Counted from the first letter of the stretch, positions 1-9,233 are shown. The stretch is 34,997 nt of DNA from Phycisphaeraceae bacterium (GCA_020831765.1 JAFIFY010000100.1:1-34997), one strand, 5' to 3'. Numbers and translations: made by a program. The notes: generated by a model from the sequence alone, not told the origin.

Positions 1-144
1 TTGTATCGGGATGCCCGGGTGAGGCGCTAATGCCTTGAACCTGATCGCGCCAGGGTTCCGCGAGTGGAATGACTCGGGTTGGACGATCAGGGACGGTAAG
101 GGTCACATGGGCGTCGAGATGACGGCCCGAAAAGGAGACGATGC

Positions 145-1035
145 ATGACAGGTTTGAATCATCGATTGGGTTCCGGTTTGGCCGTTGGTGCTTTGGCTTT
201 GGCCGGAGCCCTTGGGACAGCTAACTTCGCCAGGGCCGAGGCGGTGGTCGGTTCCAGCATTTCGACAAGCTTGGCCGCCACCTGGGTTTCAGACTACTAC
301 TTCAGGGGTGAGCCCGTTGAGAATCAGGGATTCATCTTCCAGCCTGAAGCCGAAGTGACGTTCAACGATGTGCTTTCCTTCGAGGTGATGGATGGCGAGT
401 CGATCTCGATCAGTCCGTACCTGGGCACCTGGATGAGCATTCATGACCCCAGTTCGCCATCGGCCGGCGGCAATTCGCTTTTCGAGATCGACTACTACTT
501 CGGCATCGATATCGGCCTGCCCTACGGCTTCGGGTTCGATATCAACTACACGTTCTACACCTATCCGAACGATGCCACGGAGGAGGAACTCATCCTGACG
601 CTCTACTACGACGCCACGGACCTGATCGCGGGCCTGGGCGTTGACGGCCTCAGCGCGGAGGTCTATTACTCGCTGGCGATCGGAACCCAGGGCAGCGCGA
701 CGATCTACAACGAGATCGGCTTCTCCCTGGATTATGAAATGGATGTCATGGAAGACATGCCGATCACGCTGGGCCTGGATTTCGCCCTGGGCCTGTCGTA
801 TCGCGGCTACTACACCGCCGAGTTCGATGCCGGCCAGCATCAGAATTTCGGCTTCGCCGCGGTCACCCTTCGGGCGGGCATGCCGCTGAGCTTCATTCCG
901 GAGGAATTTGGTGAATGGTCGATCGAAGCCGGTGTGATGTTCAACTTCATCAACAGCAACATCGGCGACGCGGCCATCGCGCCCAGCGAGGATTTCAAGG
1001 CCATCGGCTATCTGACCGTTGGCGTGGACTTCTAA
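145..1035 (+). CDS. TorF/Gcw_chp-like outer-membrane beta-barrel protein
   Basis: A 296-residue secreted protein. A signal peptide is visible at residues 1-31 (basic start, Ala/Leu-rich core, cleavage near ARA-EA). The mature part opens with an SDYYFRG motif (residues 49-55), the hallmark of the Gcw_chp/TorF putative porin family, and continues as alternating aromatic/hydrophobic strands ending in a C-terminal Phe, typical of outer-membrane barrels. This implies an outer membrane and a channel or surface role, but no substrate can be named. The start is set by AAAGGAG at 131-137, seven bases before ATG 145; the ATG at 141 is out of frame. It is transcribed alone and closed by the terminator at 1116-1145. 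Family placement is by motif only. Confidence 0.75.
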   Translation: MTGLNHRLGSGLAVGALALAGALGTANFARAEAVVGSSISTSLAATWVSDYYFRGEPVENQGFIFQPEAEVTFNDVLSFEVMDGESISISPYLGTWMSIHDPSSPSAGGNSLFEIDYYFGIDIGLPYGFGFDINYTFYTYPNDATEEELILTLYYDATDLIAGLGVDGLSAEVYYSLAIGTQGSATIYNEIGFSLDYEMDVMEDMPITLGLDFALGLSYRGYYTAEFDAGQHQNFGFAAVTLRAGMPLSFIPEEFGEWSIEAGVMFNFINSNIGDAAIAPSEDFKAIGYLTVGVDF

Positions 1036-1115
1036 GGGCACATCACCGTAATGGTTCGACATTGCACTGGCGGCCCGCCCAGGAACCTCGGGCCGGACCA
1101 TGTGCGACGACTTTG

Positions 1116-1145
1116 GCGGTCCGCCTCCTGGCGGGCCGCTTTTTT
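1116..1145 (+). terminator. Rho-independent terminator of the barrel-protein gene
   Basis: GCGGTCCGCC (1116-1125), loop TCCT, then GGCGGGCCGC (1130-1139) form a 10-bp stem with one G-T wobble, followed by six T (1140-1145). It lies 80 bases after the stop codon of the barrel-protein gene and is the clearest terminator in the window. Confidence 0.92.
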
Positions 1146-1374
1146 ATGTGTGCCCGGATCGGTCCGCCGGCGGCGCGCGATGGTTCGCGCCCGGCCCCGG
1201 GGAGCCCAAGGTTTGGGGATTTGGGGGCTGAGCGGCCGATATCCTTTTGGGCGGGGCTGATTCGTATTCAGTTGACATGATCGCCCCTGCGTATCCCTTT
1301 CGCCGGCAGGTCTTGCTTCGGCGATACGATACCGGGGCTGTACCGGCCCTTTCGTGTCTCTTCGGAGCATTCGC
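1146..1374 (+). other. Intergenic region before the histidine kinase
   Basis: No gene is seen between the terminator and the kinase. A perfect TTGACA lies at 1272-1277, but the sequence 16-18 bases later is CCCTTT-like, so no convincing -10 accompanies it. GGAG at 1364-1367 serves as ribosome-binding site for the GTG at 1375. Confidence 0.4.
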
Positions 1375-4300
1375 GTGTCGAGCGGACATCAAGTCGATCG
1401 GAAGTCGACCGACCGTGCGGTCGGGCGAGCCGTGGGCGCGGCGGTGTTGGCCGGGATGCTGGTTGTGTTGTCGCGGATCATGCCCGTTTCGCTTGAGGGT
1501 GTGATGCTTTTCTGGCCTCTGACCGGGCTGCTGATCGTCTTGGTGGCCCTTTGTGGCCGAACGATCGTCCTGGCCGGTGTCGCAGGCATGGTTTCCGGGA
1601 TGCTCCTTCTGGCGGTCTTCCCCGTTCCGACCTGGAGCATCGCGGGGCGAGCTTTGGCCGCGCAGCCCTCCTGGGTCGGGCTGGTCGCGCTGCTTACGCT
1701 TGTCCTGGCCTGCTGGCTGGGTTGGCGGCTTGGACGGAACGTTGAGCAAGTCGGCGGCGATGCATCCAGGCGCCGGATTCCGGATCGCCGGTTGCTGAGA
1801 TTCTGCTTTCTCACGGTTCCCCTGACCACGCTGATTCTTGCCCTTGTGCTGCCATTGATCCTGACGTTGTGGGGGGGCTTCACCGGAACGGGCGTTGTGA
1901 AGATCGCCATGCTCTGGTGGTTGCGCGAGTGTCTTGGCATCTGGTTGGTCGTGCCGTTGGTGGTCTATGTGATCGAACAATGGAGAGAAGGCGTCTCCCG
2001 CACGGGACGTGTGCTGGTGGTGGTTGGGCTTGTCGTTGTGATGGGTCTGGGTGGCGGACTGATCCTGCTGATCCACGAGAGGGAACATGACTATGGTGAA
2101 TTGCGACGATCGGCATCCATGCATGGGGAGATGCTCAGTCGCGTGCTGGAGGAAAAATTGCGGGCCAATCGGGCGATTTTCGCCGGTTTCCACAACATGC
2201 TGCGGGATGATCCCGATCCGGATGGGAAGCAGTTTGCGAGGATCGCCGCGCCGGTCGTCGGCAACTGGCCCGCTCTTACCGCGCTGGGTTGGATGATCCC
2301 GGTCCGTGGTGTGGAGCGCGGTGACTATGAGCGGGCGCAGCGTGAGCAAGGGCGTGGCGATTTCCATATTCATGAAACCGTGGATGGTCGGTCGGTGCCC
2401 GCCGGGGCGCGCCCGCTGCATGTGGTGGTCCATCAGGTCGCGCCCGTTGAAACCTTTGGACAGGTGCTGGGTTTCGACATGATGTGGGACCCGCGCCGTC
2501 GCGTGGCCGTTGATCAGGCGATGCGGTCGAGTGGGATGTTCATTACCCAGCCGATCCGAATCCACGACAATCCTCATGAGCCTTGGACAGTGCTCATGAT
2601 CCAGGCGGTTCATCGCGATGAGGCGAGCTCGATCGAACCAGACCGGCTTCCAGCGGGTTTCGCGGTGATGATCCTTCGCGTGGTGGATATTTTCGGTCGG
2701 ATCATTGATACGATCGATCTGGCCCGTATGGATGTTCAGCTTCAAGACATCACCGGGGATGTCGAGCCGGTTGTGCTCCTGGCTTTGTCCGATGGCCGGC
2801 CGATGCCCGTGGATACGGATGCTCCGCTGGACGCACGTCAGGCGGGTCGGACGGATGGGTATCAACGTGAGCTTGGTTTCGGCGCGCGGCGCTGGCGTCT
2901 GGTGGTTGAGCCTCGTTACGATGCCCTGTTCGCCCGAATCGCCGGAAGCACGTTCCGGTTACACGGCTCGACGGGTTTGTTTCTGCTGAGCCTGGCGCTG
3001 ACGGGATTGATCTGTCAGTATCTCCTGATGGTTCAGCGCCGATCGGCCACGATTCAGCGCGAGGTTCAACTCCGGACCGAGCAGATTTCCCGGATCAATC
3101 AGCGGCTTCGGGATGAGGTCGAGCGGCGTTCCGTTGCTCAGCGTGAGCTTCGGGAGAATGAAGCGCTCTTTCGGGACATCTCCGAGGCGGCGCCGGTGGG
3201 CATGTTCCTGCTCGATGCCCGCGGGCGGCTGGTCCATGCCAATCCGCGCTTCGCGCAACTGCTGAGTCTCGATCCGGCCGACGTGTCGGGTGAGGGTTGG
3301 CTTGAAGGCGTCGATCCGTCGAGCCGTGAGGCCATCCGTGCGCTCTGGCGAAACCCATCGAGCCGCGAGTCACCGCTGGTTCGCATGGAATGGCCGTGTC
3401 TTCCCTCCGGCAGCGCGCAACGGTGGATATCCATGCAGGCGCTGCACCGGATCGAAGGCGGCTGGGTCGGCACGTTGATGGATGTTACCGATATCCGGGA
3501 GGCGATGAACTCGACGCGGATCGCCGAGCAGCGCTATCGCCTTCTTCTGGATTCGATACCCGATTATCTGCTCCAGGTCGATGGGTTTTGTCGGGTCACT
3601 TACGTTAACCAGGCGATGGCCGCGCTGGTCGGTGTGAGCCCCGACTGTCTGCGTGGACAGAGGCTTGATGGATTGGACTTTGATCCGGCGGTGATCCGCC
3701 TGATCATGACCAGGTTGCACGAGGTCCAGCGAGACGGCCATGCGCTTGATTTTGAATGGCAAGGCCTGGGAGGTTCGGTCGATGTGCCGCGTTATTTTGA
3801 ATCACGACTCATTCCGGAATGTGATTCCCTTGGCCGGGTGGACCGGATTTTGATGGTGGCCCGCGATGTGACCCGTCGCAAAGAGTATGAAGGCCTGATC
3901 ATCGAAGCGAGGGCGACCCTGGAGAACCGTGTGCGTCAGCGAACGGAGGAGCTGGCCCTGGCCAACGCCTCGCTCAAGGAGGCGAACAAAGACTTGACTC
4001 GCGAGGTCTTTGAACGCGGTCAGGCCGAAGATGCGCTGCGCAATAGCGAGCGGTTCAATCAGCAGATCGTGCAGGCCACCGAAGCGCTGATTTACGTCTA
4101 TGACCCGGTGCGGCGCGTCCTGACGTTCCACAACCGCCGCGCGGCCGAAATCTTTCCGGAGTCATGGGTCGGACCGGAGCCTCTGACGATCGAAGCGGTG
4201 ATTGATGCGATTCATCCCGATGACCGGGAGCGGGTTCGACATCACCTGGCCCAGGTCATGCGCCTTGAGGTCGATCAGCACGCCGAGATGGAATGCCGAT

Positions 4301-5202
4301 TCGGGGGTGCCGACGAAGATCGGCGATGGTTCCATGTTCTGCACCGCGTTTTCGAGCGCGGCGAAGACGGCGCGCCGATCCGGATACTGGGCATGGCCGT
4401 CGAGATCACGGCGATCAAACAGGCCGAACTGAGCGTGCGTCGTTCGGAACGGCTGGCCTCGATCGGAACCCTGGCCGCGGGTATCGCCCACGAGATCAAC
4501 AATCCCCTGGGGATGATGTTGATCACCGCGCATGATGCGTTGATGTGCCTTCGCCAGAAGCGCAACGTTGAGGAAGTGCCCGGTTTGATCGAGGAGATTA
4601 TCGAGAGTACCCGGCGGTGCGCCGGCATTGTCAAGCGCGTGCTCGCTTTCTCCCGGCATGAACCGTCCATTCTCGAACCGGTGTCGTTGGCCGAGCCGAT
4701 CCGCCGAGGGGTGAGCCTCGTGGATCGCTTCGCCGGTGACCGTGGTTGCGAGTTGACCTTGGATCTCCCGCCCGAAGGCCCCACGGTGAACGCCGTCCCG
4801 TCCGAGGTGGAGCAACTGATCGTCAACCTGGTTCACAATGGCGTTCAGGCCGGAGCGAGGCGGGTTGCCGTACGCGCCCGCTCCGAGCCGGATGGTGTGG
4901 CGCGTGTATCGGTCATGGATGATGGGCGGGGCATGACCGCCGAGGAAGCCGAACGGGCCTTCGATCCGTTCTACACCAATCGGTTCGATGAGGGTGGCAC
5001 CGGACTTGGCCTGAGCATTTGCCATGGCATCATCAACGACCACGGCGGATCGATCCGAATCGACCGCACAGGCCCCGACGGCACGGAGATCAGTTTCACG
5101 CTGCCGCTTGCCGATCGCCAGGTCACCGCGCTGGCCGACTCATCGCAGGGGCAAGGCCAGACCAAGATCGAGGCGGGCATCAGTGCTCGGTCCGGGGATT
5201 GA
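1375..5202 (+). CDS. Membrane sensor histidine kinase (MASE1-like, CHASE, 3x PAS, HisKA, HATPase)
   Basis: A 1275-residue kinase. An N-terminal block of about 7-8 hydrophobic segments (residues ~15-230, MASE1-like) precedes a CHASE-like extracytoplasmic domain (~240-500), another membrane segment (~530-550) and a coiled coil. Three PAS domains follow (~595-715, ~720-850, ~890-1015). The HisKA box has HEINNP with His ~1039, then N-box NLVHNG (~1151), G1 DDGRGM (~1182), F-box DPFYT and G2 GGTGLGL (~1207). It autophosphorylates and should pass phosphate to a response regulator, but none is encoded nearby and there is no receiver domain, so it is an orphan here. GTG 1375 is preferred because GGAG sits seven bases upstream; an in-frame GTG at 1354 has no such signal. 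The stop is 23 bases from the convergent ABC gene. CHASE domains usually bind small extracellular ligands; the ligand is unknown. Confidence 0.93.
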   Translation: MSSGHQVDRKSTDRAVGRAVGAAVLAGMLVVLSRIMPVSLEGVMLFWPLTGLLIVLVALCGRTIVLAGVAGMVSGMLLLAVFPVPTWSIAGRALAAQPSWVGLVALLTLVLACWLGWRLGRNVEQVGGDASRRRIPDRRLLRFCFLTVPLTTLILALVLPLILTLWGGFTGTGVVKIAMLWWLRECLGIWLVVPLVVYVIEQWREGVSRTGRVLVVVGLVVVMGLGGGLILLIHEREHDYGELRRSASMHGEMLSRVLEEKLRANRAIFAGFHNMLRDDPDPDGKQFARIAAPVVGNWPALTALGWMIPVRGVERGDYERAQREQGRGDFHIHETVDGRSVPAGARPLHVVVHQVAPVETFGQVLGFDMMWDPRRRVAVDQAMRSSGMFITQPIRIHDNPHEPWTVLMIQAVHRDEASSIEPDRLPAGFAVMILRVVDIFGRIIDTIDLARMDVQLQDITGDVEPVVLLALSDGRPMPVDTDAPLDARQAGRTDGYQRELGFGARRWRLVVEPRYDALFARIAGSTFRLHGSTGLFLLSLALTGLICQYLLMVQRRSATIQREVQLRTEQISRINQRLRDEVERRSVAQRELRENEALFRDISEAAPVGMFLLDARGRLVHANPRFAQLLSLDPADVSGEGWLEGVDPSSREAIRALWRNPSSRESPLVRMEWPCLPSGSAQRWISMQALHRIEGGWVGTLMDVTDIREAMNSTRIAEQRYRLLLDSIPDYLLQVDGFCRVTYVNQAMAALVGVSPDCLRGQRLDGLDFDPAVIRLIMTRLHEVQRDGHALDFEWQGLGGSVDVPRYFESRLIPECDSLGRVDRILMVARDVTRRKEYEGLIIEARATLENRVRQRTEELALANASLKEANKDLTREVFERGQAEDALRNSERFNQQIVQATEALIYVYDPVRRVLTFHNRRAAEIFPESWVGPEPLTIEAVIDAIHPDDRERVRHHLAQVMRLEVDQHAEMECRFGGADEDRRWFHVLHRVFERGEDGAPIRILGMAVEITAIKQAELSVRRSERLASIGTLAAGIAHEINNPLGMMLITAHDALMCLRQKRNVEEVPGLIEEIIESTRRCAGIVKRVLAFSRHEPSILEPVSLAEPIRRGVSLVDRFAGDRGCELTLDLPPEGPTVNAVPSEVEQLIVNLVHNGVQAGARRVAVRARSEPDGVARVSVMDDGRGMTAEEAERAFDPFYTNRFDEGGTGLGLSICHGIINDHGGSIRIDRTGPDGTEISFTLPLADRQVTALADSSQGQGQTKIEAGISARSGD

Positions 5203-5225
5203 GCCCGGTCGCGGCGGGCCTCGGA

Positions 5226-7022
5226 TCAACCGCCCGGCCCAACAGCGGTCCCGGAAATATCAAGGCTTTGGATGTCGGCCTCGAGCAGTCGCATCGATCG
5301 AGAGTAGAAATTGTCGTGTTCCATCAGCGTGTCGTGAGTGCCCGCGGCGACCACACGGCCGCCTTCGATCAGCACGATCCGGTCCAATTCACGGGCATGG
5401 CGGAGCGAATGGGAGACCATGATCGTGGTTCGATCGCGCATGGCGACCTTCAGGGCACGCCGGAAGTCGACTTCCGCCTGCGCATCCAGGGCGCTGGTCG
5501 GTTCATCAAGGACGAGGATGCGGGGCTGGCGGACGATGGCGCGCGCGATGGCCAGACGTTGCTGCTGACCGCCTGAAAGCGTCAAGCCGTCCTGCCCGAG
5601 GCGCGTATCCAGACCGTCGGGCAGATCCCGCACGAACCGAAGCGCGTTGGCCTGCTCCAGGGCGTTGAGGATCGTCTGGTCTTCGATGTCCTGCCGGCCG
5701 TAGGCGATGTTTTCGCGGATGGTGCCTGAGAAGAACACCGACTGCTGCGTCACCACACCGATGTTGCGTCGGATCGATCGCATGTCCAGGTCATTCACAT
5801 CCCGGCCGTCGATCAGAACCTGCCCCCGGTCCGCCCGGAGAAAACCCATGGCCAGTGAGAGAAACGTGCTCTTGCCCCCGCCGGAAGGTCCGACAATGCA
5901 GACGCTCTGGCCCGGTTCGATAAGAAGATCGATGCCATCGAGAGCCGGTCGCCCCTGGCCGGGATAGGTGTAGTGGACGCCCTGGAATTCGATCTGCCCC
6001 ACGACGATGCTGACCTCGTCCCGGCCGCGGTTGAGCTCGATGTCCGGGGCATTGAGCACCTCGGTGACGGAAGCGAAGGCGTCGCGAACCTGGCTGAGCA
6101 TGGGCATGGTGTTGAGCAGATGCAACACCGCATGGGTCGCCGAGGCGAAAAACGCGTTGAACATCACCACATCGCCGGCGGTCAACATGCCGTGCATGGC
6201 CGCGACGGTGGTACACACCAGAAACAGCGTCTGGAACAGCGTGAACGTCACCCATCCGGAGGAGGCGAACCAGCCGCTGATCACATCGAATCGGACACCG
6301 GCGTGGGTGACCTGCCCGATGGCCTTCTCGGTGTCTTCCAGTTCCTCTTCCTCGACACCATGGGCGCGGGTCAGAGGGATCATGGTGATCATCTCGCTGA
6401 CCTGCGAACTCATGTTTTCCATACGGTGCCGATACTCGGTGGCACGGCTGCCCAGTCGGCCGCGAAAACCCCGGCGGATCGCCACCACCGCCGGAACCAG
6501 CACCACCGCCAGCGCCAGGGCCAAGGGGGCGCGGATCGCCATGGTGGCCATCGCCACCAGGATGGTGATGATGGAACTGAAAAGCGCCTCGATGAAGATT
6601 TTCGGCCCGTTCTCGATCAGGTCAACATCGCGGATCACCTTGCTTTGCAGCCTGCCGACCCCGGCCTTGTTGTGGTACAGCAATGAGAGATGCTGGAGCT
6701 GGCGGCATACGCGAATCCGCAGTTGATAGCCCACGCTTCGGCAGATTCGGCTGAGGAATCGGACATAGGTGACATGCGAGGGTATGTTCTGCGCGATCAG
6801 CAGCACCATGATCGCGGTGTAGATCGCCAGCCTGCGGCCGCGGCCTTCGGGCGGATGCGCCAGCAGGTCGATCATCAGACCGACATAGATCGGCATGGTC
6901 CATGCGGGCGAATGCTTGATGATGAAAAACACCACCATGCCGATGACCTGTCGGCCACGGCCCTGAACATACATCCGCACGATGCCGTGCGAGGTCAGCG
7001 GCTTCTTGAGTGGATCGAGCAT
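5226..7022 (-). CDS. MsbA-type ABC exporter, fused permease and ATPase
   Basis: A 598-residue half-transporter working as a homodimer in the inner membrane. The transmembrane domain (~25-320) has hydrophobic pairs around 30-75, 145-182 and 250-310. The nucleotide-binding domain is complete: Walker A GPSGGGKST (378-386), Q-loop Gln ~426, signature LSGGQQQ (482-488), Walker B ILVLDEPTSALD (~502-513) and switch His ~538 in MVSHSL. This is the layout of lipid/drug exporters of the MsbA/LmrA/HlyB group. Substrate cannot be read from sequence. The first ~25 residues are short and basic with no peptidase domain. No strong Shine-Dalgarno precedes ATG 7022. It runs convergently against the histidine kinase, leaving 23 bases between stops, and is 127 bases downstream of the sigma-factor gene on the same strand. 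Confidence 0.93.
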   Translation of the reverse strand: MLDPLKKPLTSHGIVRMYVQGRGRQVIGMVVFFIIKHSPAWTMPIYVGLMIDLLAHPPEGRGRRLAIYTAIMVLLIAQNIPSHVTYVRFLSRICRSVGYQLRIRVCRQLQHLSLLYHNKAGVGRLQSKVIRDVDLIENGPKIFIEALFSSIITILVAMATMAIRAPLALALAVVLVPAVVAIRRGFRGRLGSRATEYRHRMENMSSQVSEMITMIPLTRAHGVEEEELEDTEKAIGQVTHAGVRFDVISGWFASSGWVTFTLFQTLFLVCTTVAAMHGMLTAGDVVMFNAFFASATHAVLHLLNTMPMLSQVRDAFASVTEVLNAPDIELNRGRDEVSIVVGQIEFQGVHYTYPGQGRPALDGIDLLIEPGQSVCIVGPSGGGKSTFLSLAMGFLRADRGQVLIDGRDVNDLDMRSIRRNIGVVTQQSVFFSGTIRENIAYGRQDIEDQTILNALEQANALRFVRDLPDGLDTRLGQDGLTLSGGQQQRLAIARAIVRQPRILVLDEPTSALDAQAEVDFRRALKVAMRDRTTIMVSHSLRHARELDRIVLIEGGRVVAAGTHDTLMEHDNFYSRSMRLLEADIQSLDISGTAVGPGG

Positions 7023-7149
7023 GGTCGGGTCGAGTAGGCCGCCAAGATAGCCTCAGGTGGGTGGCGCGGCCAATCGATGGCGCCTGGATGACGACGATCG
7101 GGATGGATTGGCGGGGTGGCGCCGATCTGGTCGGATTCGGGCATCGATC

Positions 7150-7983
7150 CTATTTACGGGCCATCAACCGCAGCAGGGCACCGCATCCGATGGCGCCGAG
7201 TGTGGGCAGGAGATGCTCATCGCGGATACGGGTGAACCGGCTTCGGATGTCCTCGACGGTACGGCCGAGCTGCGCGGCCAGTTTCTCCGGCGGCGTTCGC
7301 TGGACCACGATCGCCTCGATCAGGGTCCAGTCTTCATCGCCAAGTCGATCGCGCAGCGGAGCGACCACGGTGGCCAGCAGTTGGTTGCGCTGGCGGCTGA
7401 GACGCTTGCGCGCGGCCTGGGCGCTCAGGCCGGCCTGTGCCGAGGCATTTTCCCAACTCTCGCCGGCAAGCACATAGTGTTCCACCAGAATCCTGTCGAC
7501 CCGGTCCAGTCCGGCCAGGAGGCGTTCCCGCAACTTCGCCAGAGCTTCCTGGTTGAGCGCCAGGGCCTCCATGGCCGCGACTCGTGTGCTGGGGCCGGCC
7601 TGGTTGCAGACCTTCTCAGGCGTCCTTGAATCATCCTCGACGGCGAGCTGGGATATCTGGATCGGCTCCCCTCGACGGCCACCCTTGCGGAGTCGATCGA
7701 TGATCTCATTACGCACCGCCTCGCGAAGATAGCGCTGGGCGTGCAGATCATCTTCGCATCGATCGACCATTCGATCGATCTGACCGACCATCACGGTTTG
7801 AACCACACTGTCCAACTGGTAATTGACCATCCGCGCGCGATCCCCCAGCCGGCGGCGCGCATGACGTTTGAGCATTTCAGACAGCTTTACCGCCGCGCGG
7901 TTCTGACGTTGCGGATCATCGCTCTGAAGGTCGGCCAGTAGACCGCTGCGATCCGATTCGGACAAAGTCTCGGAATTTTCCAC
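7150..7983 (-). CDS. ECF-like RNA polymerase sigma factor with two sigma-4-type HTH units
   Basis: A 277-residue sigma-70-family protein. Residues ~25-105 resemble region 2 (LDSVVQTVM, then AVRNEIIDRLRKGGRRG as the basic region 2.4 end). After a ~40-residue linker, residues ~150-205 form a region-4 helix-turn-helix (ESWENASAQAGLSAQAARKR). Unusually, residues ~215-260 hold a second similar unit (TPPEKLAAQLGRTVEDIRSR), making the protein longer than the usual ~180-200 residues of ECF factors. The C-terminal tail GAIGCGALLRLMARK is mildly hydrophobic. GTG 7983 is chosen because GAAAGG lies six bases upstream; a TAAAAT hexamer at 8016-8021 on this strand could be its -10. No anti-sigma gene is adjacent. 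It belongs to the lineage-specific ECF types common in planctomycetes (established for the phylum; placement here is inference). Confidence 0.82.
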   Translation of the reverse strand: MENSETLSESDRSGLLADLQSDDPQRQNRAAVKLSEMLKRHARRRLGDRARMVNYQLDSVVQTVMVGQIDRMVDRCEDDLHAQRYLREAVRNEIIDRLRKGGRRGEPIQISQLAVEDDSRTPEKVCNQAGPSTRVAAMEALALNQEALAKLRERLLAGLDRVDRILVEHYVLAGESWENASAQAGLSAQAARKRLSRQRNQLLATVVAPLRDRLGDEDWTLIEAIVVQRTPPEKLAAQLGRTVEDIRSRFTRIRDEHLLPTLGAIGCGALLRLMARK

Positions 7984-8015
7984 CGGTACCTTTCACTCTA
8001 AGCGTATCTGTCCTT

Positions 8016-8021
8016 ATTTTA
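8016..8021 (-). promoter_or_regulatory. Possible -10 element for the sigma-factor gene
   Basis: TAAAAT on the minus strand lies about 33 bases before the GTG start, in otherwise GC-rich DNA. No good -35 is visible 16-18 bases further upstream, so this is weak. Confidence 0.3.
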
Positions 8022-8428
8022 CCGGGACTTTTCCGCCCCCGCCGCGAGCGCGGCCGGTTTGGTCGAAACCGTAACGCGCTTGCGTTTTCTCGCCGCCACC
8101 CTTGAAGCCCGCGGATTGCCCAGCTTCACACGCCTCGGTGTCAGGCGATGCCGTTGGTGGTTGAAGTTCCGACGGTCACAAGCTGGATCGGTTGTTCGCA
8201 GTGGGTATTGGAGCGGCCTGACGCCTGGATTGCTGGTGGTCGTGGTGCTGGGGCGGAAAGCGGCTGGGGACGGGGCTTCTTGTCGAGAGGCCCTGAGACG
8301 GTGAACCGGGTCGGCGGAGCGTTGCGAATGGGCGGTGAGGAGTGAAGCCGGCTCCGAGGGTGATTTCGGGGGCCGGGTTCCCGGAACGGGTTCCGGGAGC
8401 TGGTCGTGGGGGAGCCGATTCCGGGGGT

Positions 8429-8453
8429 GGCCGAGCCCCGACCAGGCTCGGTC
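8429..8453 (-). terminator. Stem-loop after the HAD phosphatase gene
   Basis: Nine base pairs (one G-T) around a 7-base loop: core GCCGAGCC (8430-8437) pairs with GGCTCGGT (8445-8452). It begins three bases beyond the HAD stop codon. There is no T-run on the minus strand, so it may be a terminator of the U-poor kind or an mRNA 3'-end stabiliser. Confidence 0.5.
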
Positions 8454-8456
8454 ATT

Positions 8457-9176
8457 TCATATTTGCTGTGCAGCGCGGCTGATCAGCGATTCCAGCGGCG
8501 TGGGGTCGGAGAGGTCTTCCAGGACCAGGTCAGCCCCGGCGTTGCCAAGTTCATGCGTGGTGGAGGTGCCTGTGGCCACGCCGACCGCCAGGCAGCCGTG
8601 GACCTTGGCGCAGTGAACATCGTGGGGCGTATCGCCGATGATGATGACTTTACGGGGGTCGCAGGCGGTGTTGGTCCGTTGGGCGAATCGGCTCATGGCA
8701 ACAGCCGTCAGATCGGGCCGGGTTGGCCCATCGTCGCCATAGGCGCCCAGGGCGAAGATCGCGGTGTCGATGCCCGCCGCCGCCAGTTTGATCGGCGCAG
8801 CGCGTCGATAGTTTCCCGTCAGCAGTCCCAGCACGATATCGCCCCTGGCATCCGCCCGTCGGGCCAGTCTTTGGAGAATCTCGCGGATGCCCGGCATGAC
8901 CACGGTGCGGTCGGGATTGCCGCGCAGCTCCGATTCGAGCATTTCGAGATATCGATCGTGGAAGTCATCGTGATGGAGCTGGTGGTCATTGATGCCGTTG
9001 GCGATCGCCGCCTGGGCGTAGATGGATGGGTCCAGGCGGCCGGCCATGTCCACATCCCACTGAAACTCCGGACCGAAAAGATCGCGTGTGACCTTATCCA
9101 TGGCATGGAGGCCGGCGCGTTGCGTGCTGAGCAGGGTGCCATCGATGTCGAAAAGAATGAGAACAGGGTGGGACAC
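8457..9176 (-). CDS. HAD-superfamily phosphatase (phosphoglycolate-phosphatase-like)
   Basis: A 239-residue soluble HAD hydrolase. Motif I is LFDIDGTLL (residues ~8-16: Asp nucleophile and Asp+2), followed by an alpha-helical cap region (~20-90), motif II LLTGN (~118-122), and motif IV IIIGDTPHDVHCA (~180-192) with the two acidic residues that bind Mg2+. The cap and length suit the Gph/PGP group (type C1 cap), which dephosphorylates small molecules such as 2-phosphoglycolate; the actual substrate is not determined by sequence. The start is GTG 9176 with GGAG about ten bases upstream. It is divergent from the hydrolase gene at 9333, sharing a 156-base region that carries the CGGGATTC repeats. 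A terminator-like stem-loop follows it. Confidence 0.87.
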   Translation of the reverse strand: MSHPVLILFDIDGTLLSTQRAGLHAMDKVTRDLFGPEFQWDVDMAGRLDPSIYAQAAIANGINDHQLHHDDFHDRYLEMLESELRGNPDRTVVMPGIREILQRLARRADARGDIVLGLLTGNYRRAAPIKLAAAGIDTAIFALGAYGDDGPTRPDLTAVAMSRFAQRTNTACDPRKVIIIGDTPHDVHCAKVHGCLAVGVATGTSTTHELGNAGADLVLEDLSDPTPLESLISRAAQQI

Positions 9177-9204
9177 GACTGAAGGCTCCGATGGGCCACG
9201 GTTG

Positions 9205-9233
9205 CGGGATTCCGGGATTCCGGGATTCCGGGG
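9205..9233 (+). repeat. CGGGATTC tandem repeat in a divergent promoter region
   Basis: Three exact copies of CGGGATTC (9205-9212, 9213-9220, 9221-9228) followed by CGGGGG. It lies between the divergent HAD and hydrolase genes. The same unit family, with more G, recurs at 27561-27612 in another divergent intergenic region. Confidence 0.85.

Larger units (their letters stand above)
7984..8456. other. 473-base non-coding region between HAD and sigma-factor genes
   Basis: No coding frame here has recognisable protein features; the open frames are low-complexity Arg/Pro/Gly translations of GC-rich DNA. It contains the sigma-factor ribosome-binding site and a TAAAAT hexamer (8016-8021, minus strand), a G-rich stretch with the GGGTTCC motif near 8375-8398, and the stem-loop at 8429-8453 just after the HAD gene. 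No RNA gene was recognised. Confidence 0.5.

Noticed and set aside
1-60. TGAACCTGATC followed by CAGGG, resembling the conserved part of the TPP riboswitch, upstream of the barrel-protein gene
   Set aside because: The CUGAGA element and the TAATnCCnGCG part are missing, and the downstream gene is no thiamine gene. It is treated as chance similarity unless a covariance search says otherwise.
289-1101. 270-codon open frame antisense to the barrel-protein gene
   Set aside because: The protein is Arg/Asp/Val-rich shadow sequence with no family features, while the opposite strand has a signal peptide and barrel pattern.
1272-1277. Perfect TTGACA as -35 of the histidine kinase
   Set aside because: No acceptable -10 lies 16-18 bases downstream.
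8059-8345. Two short overlapping open frames in the 473-base gap
   Set aside because: No ribosome-binding site, no family likeness and Trp/Gly/Arg-rich translation.
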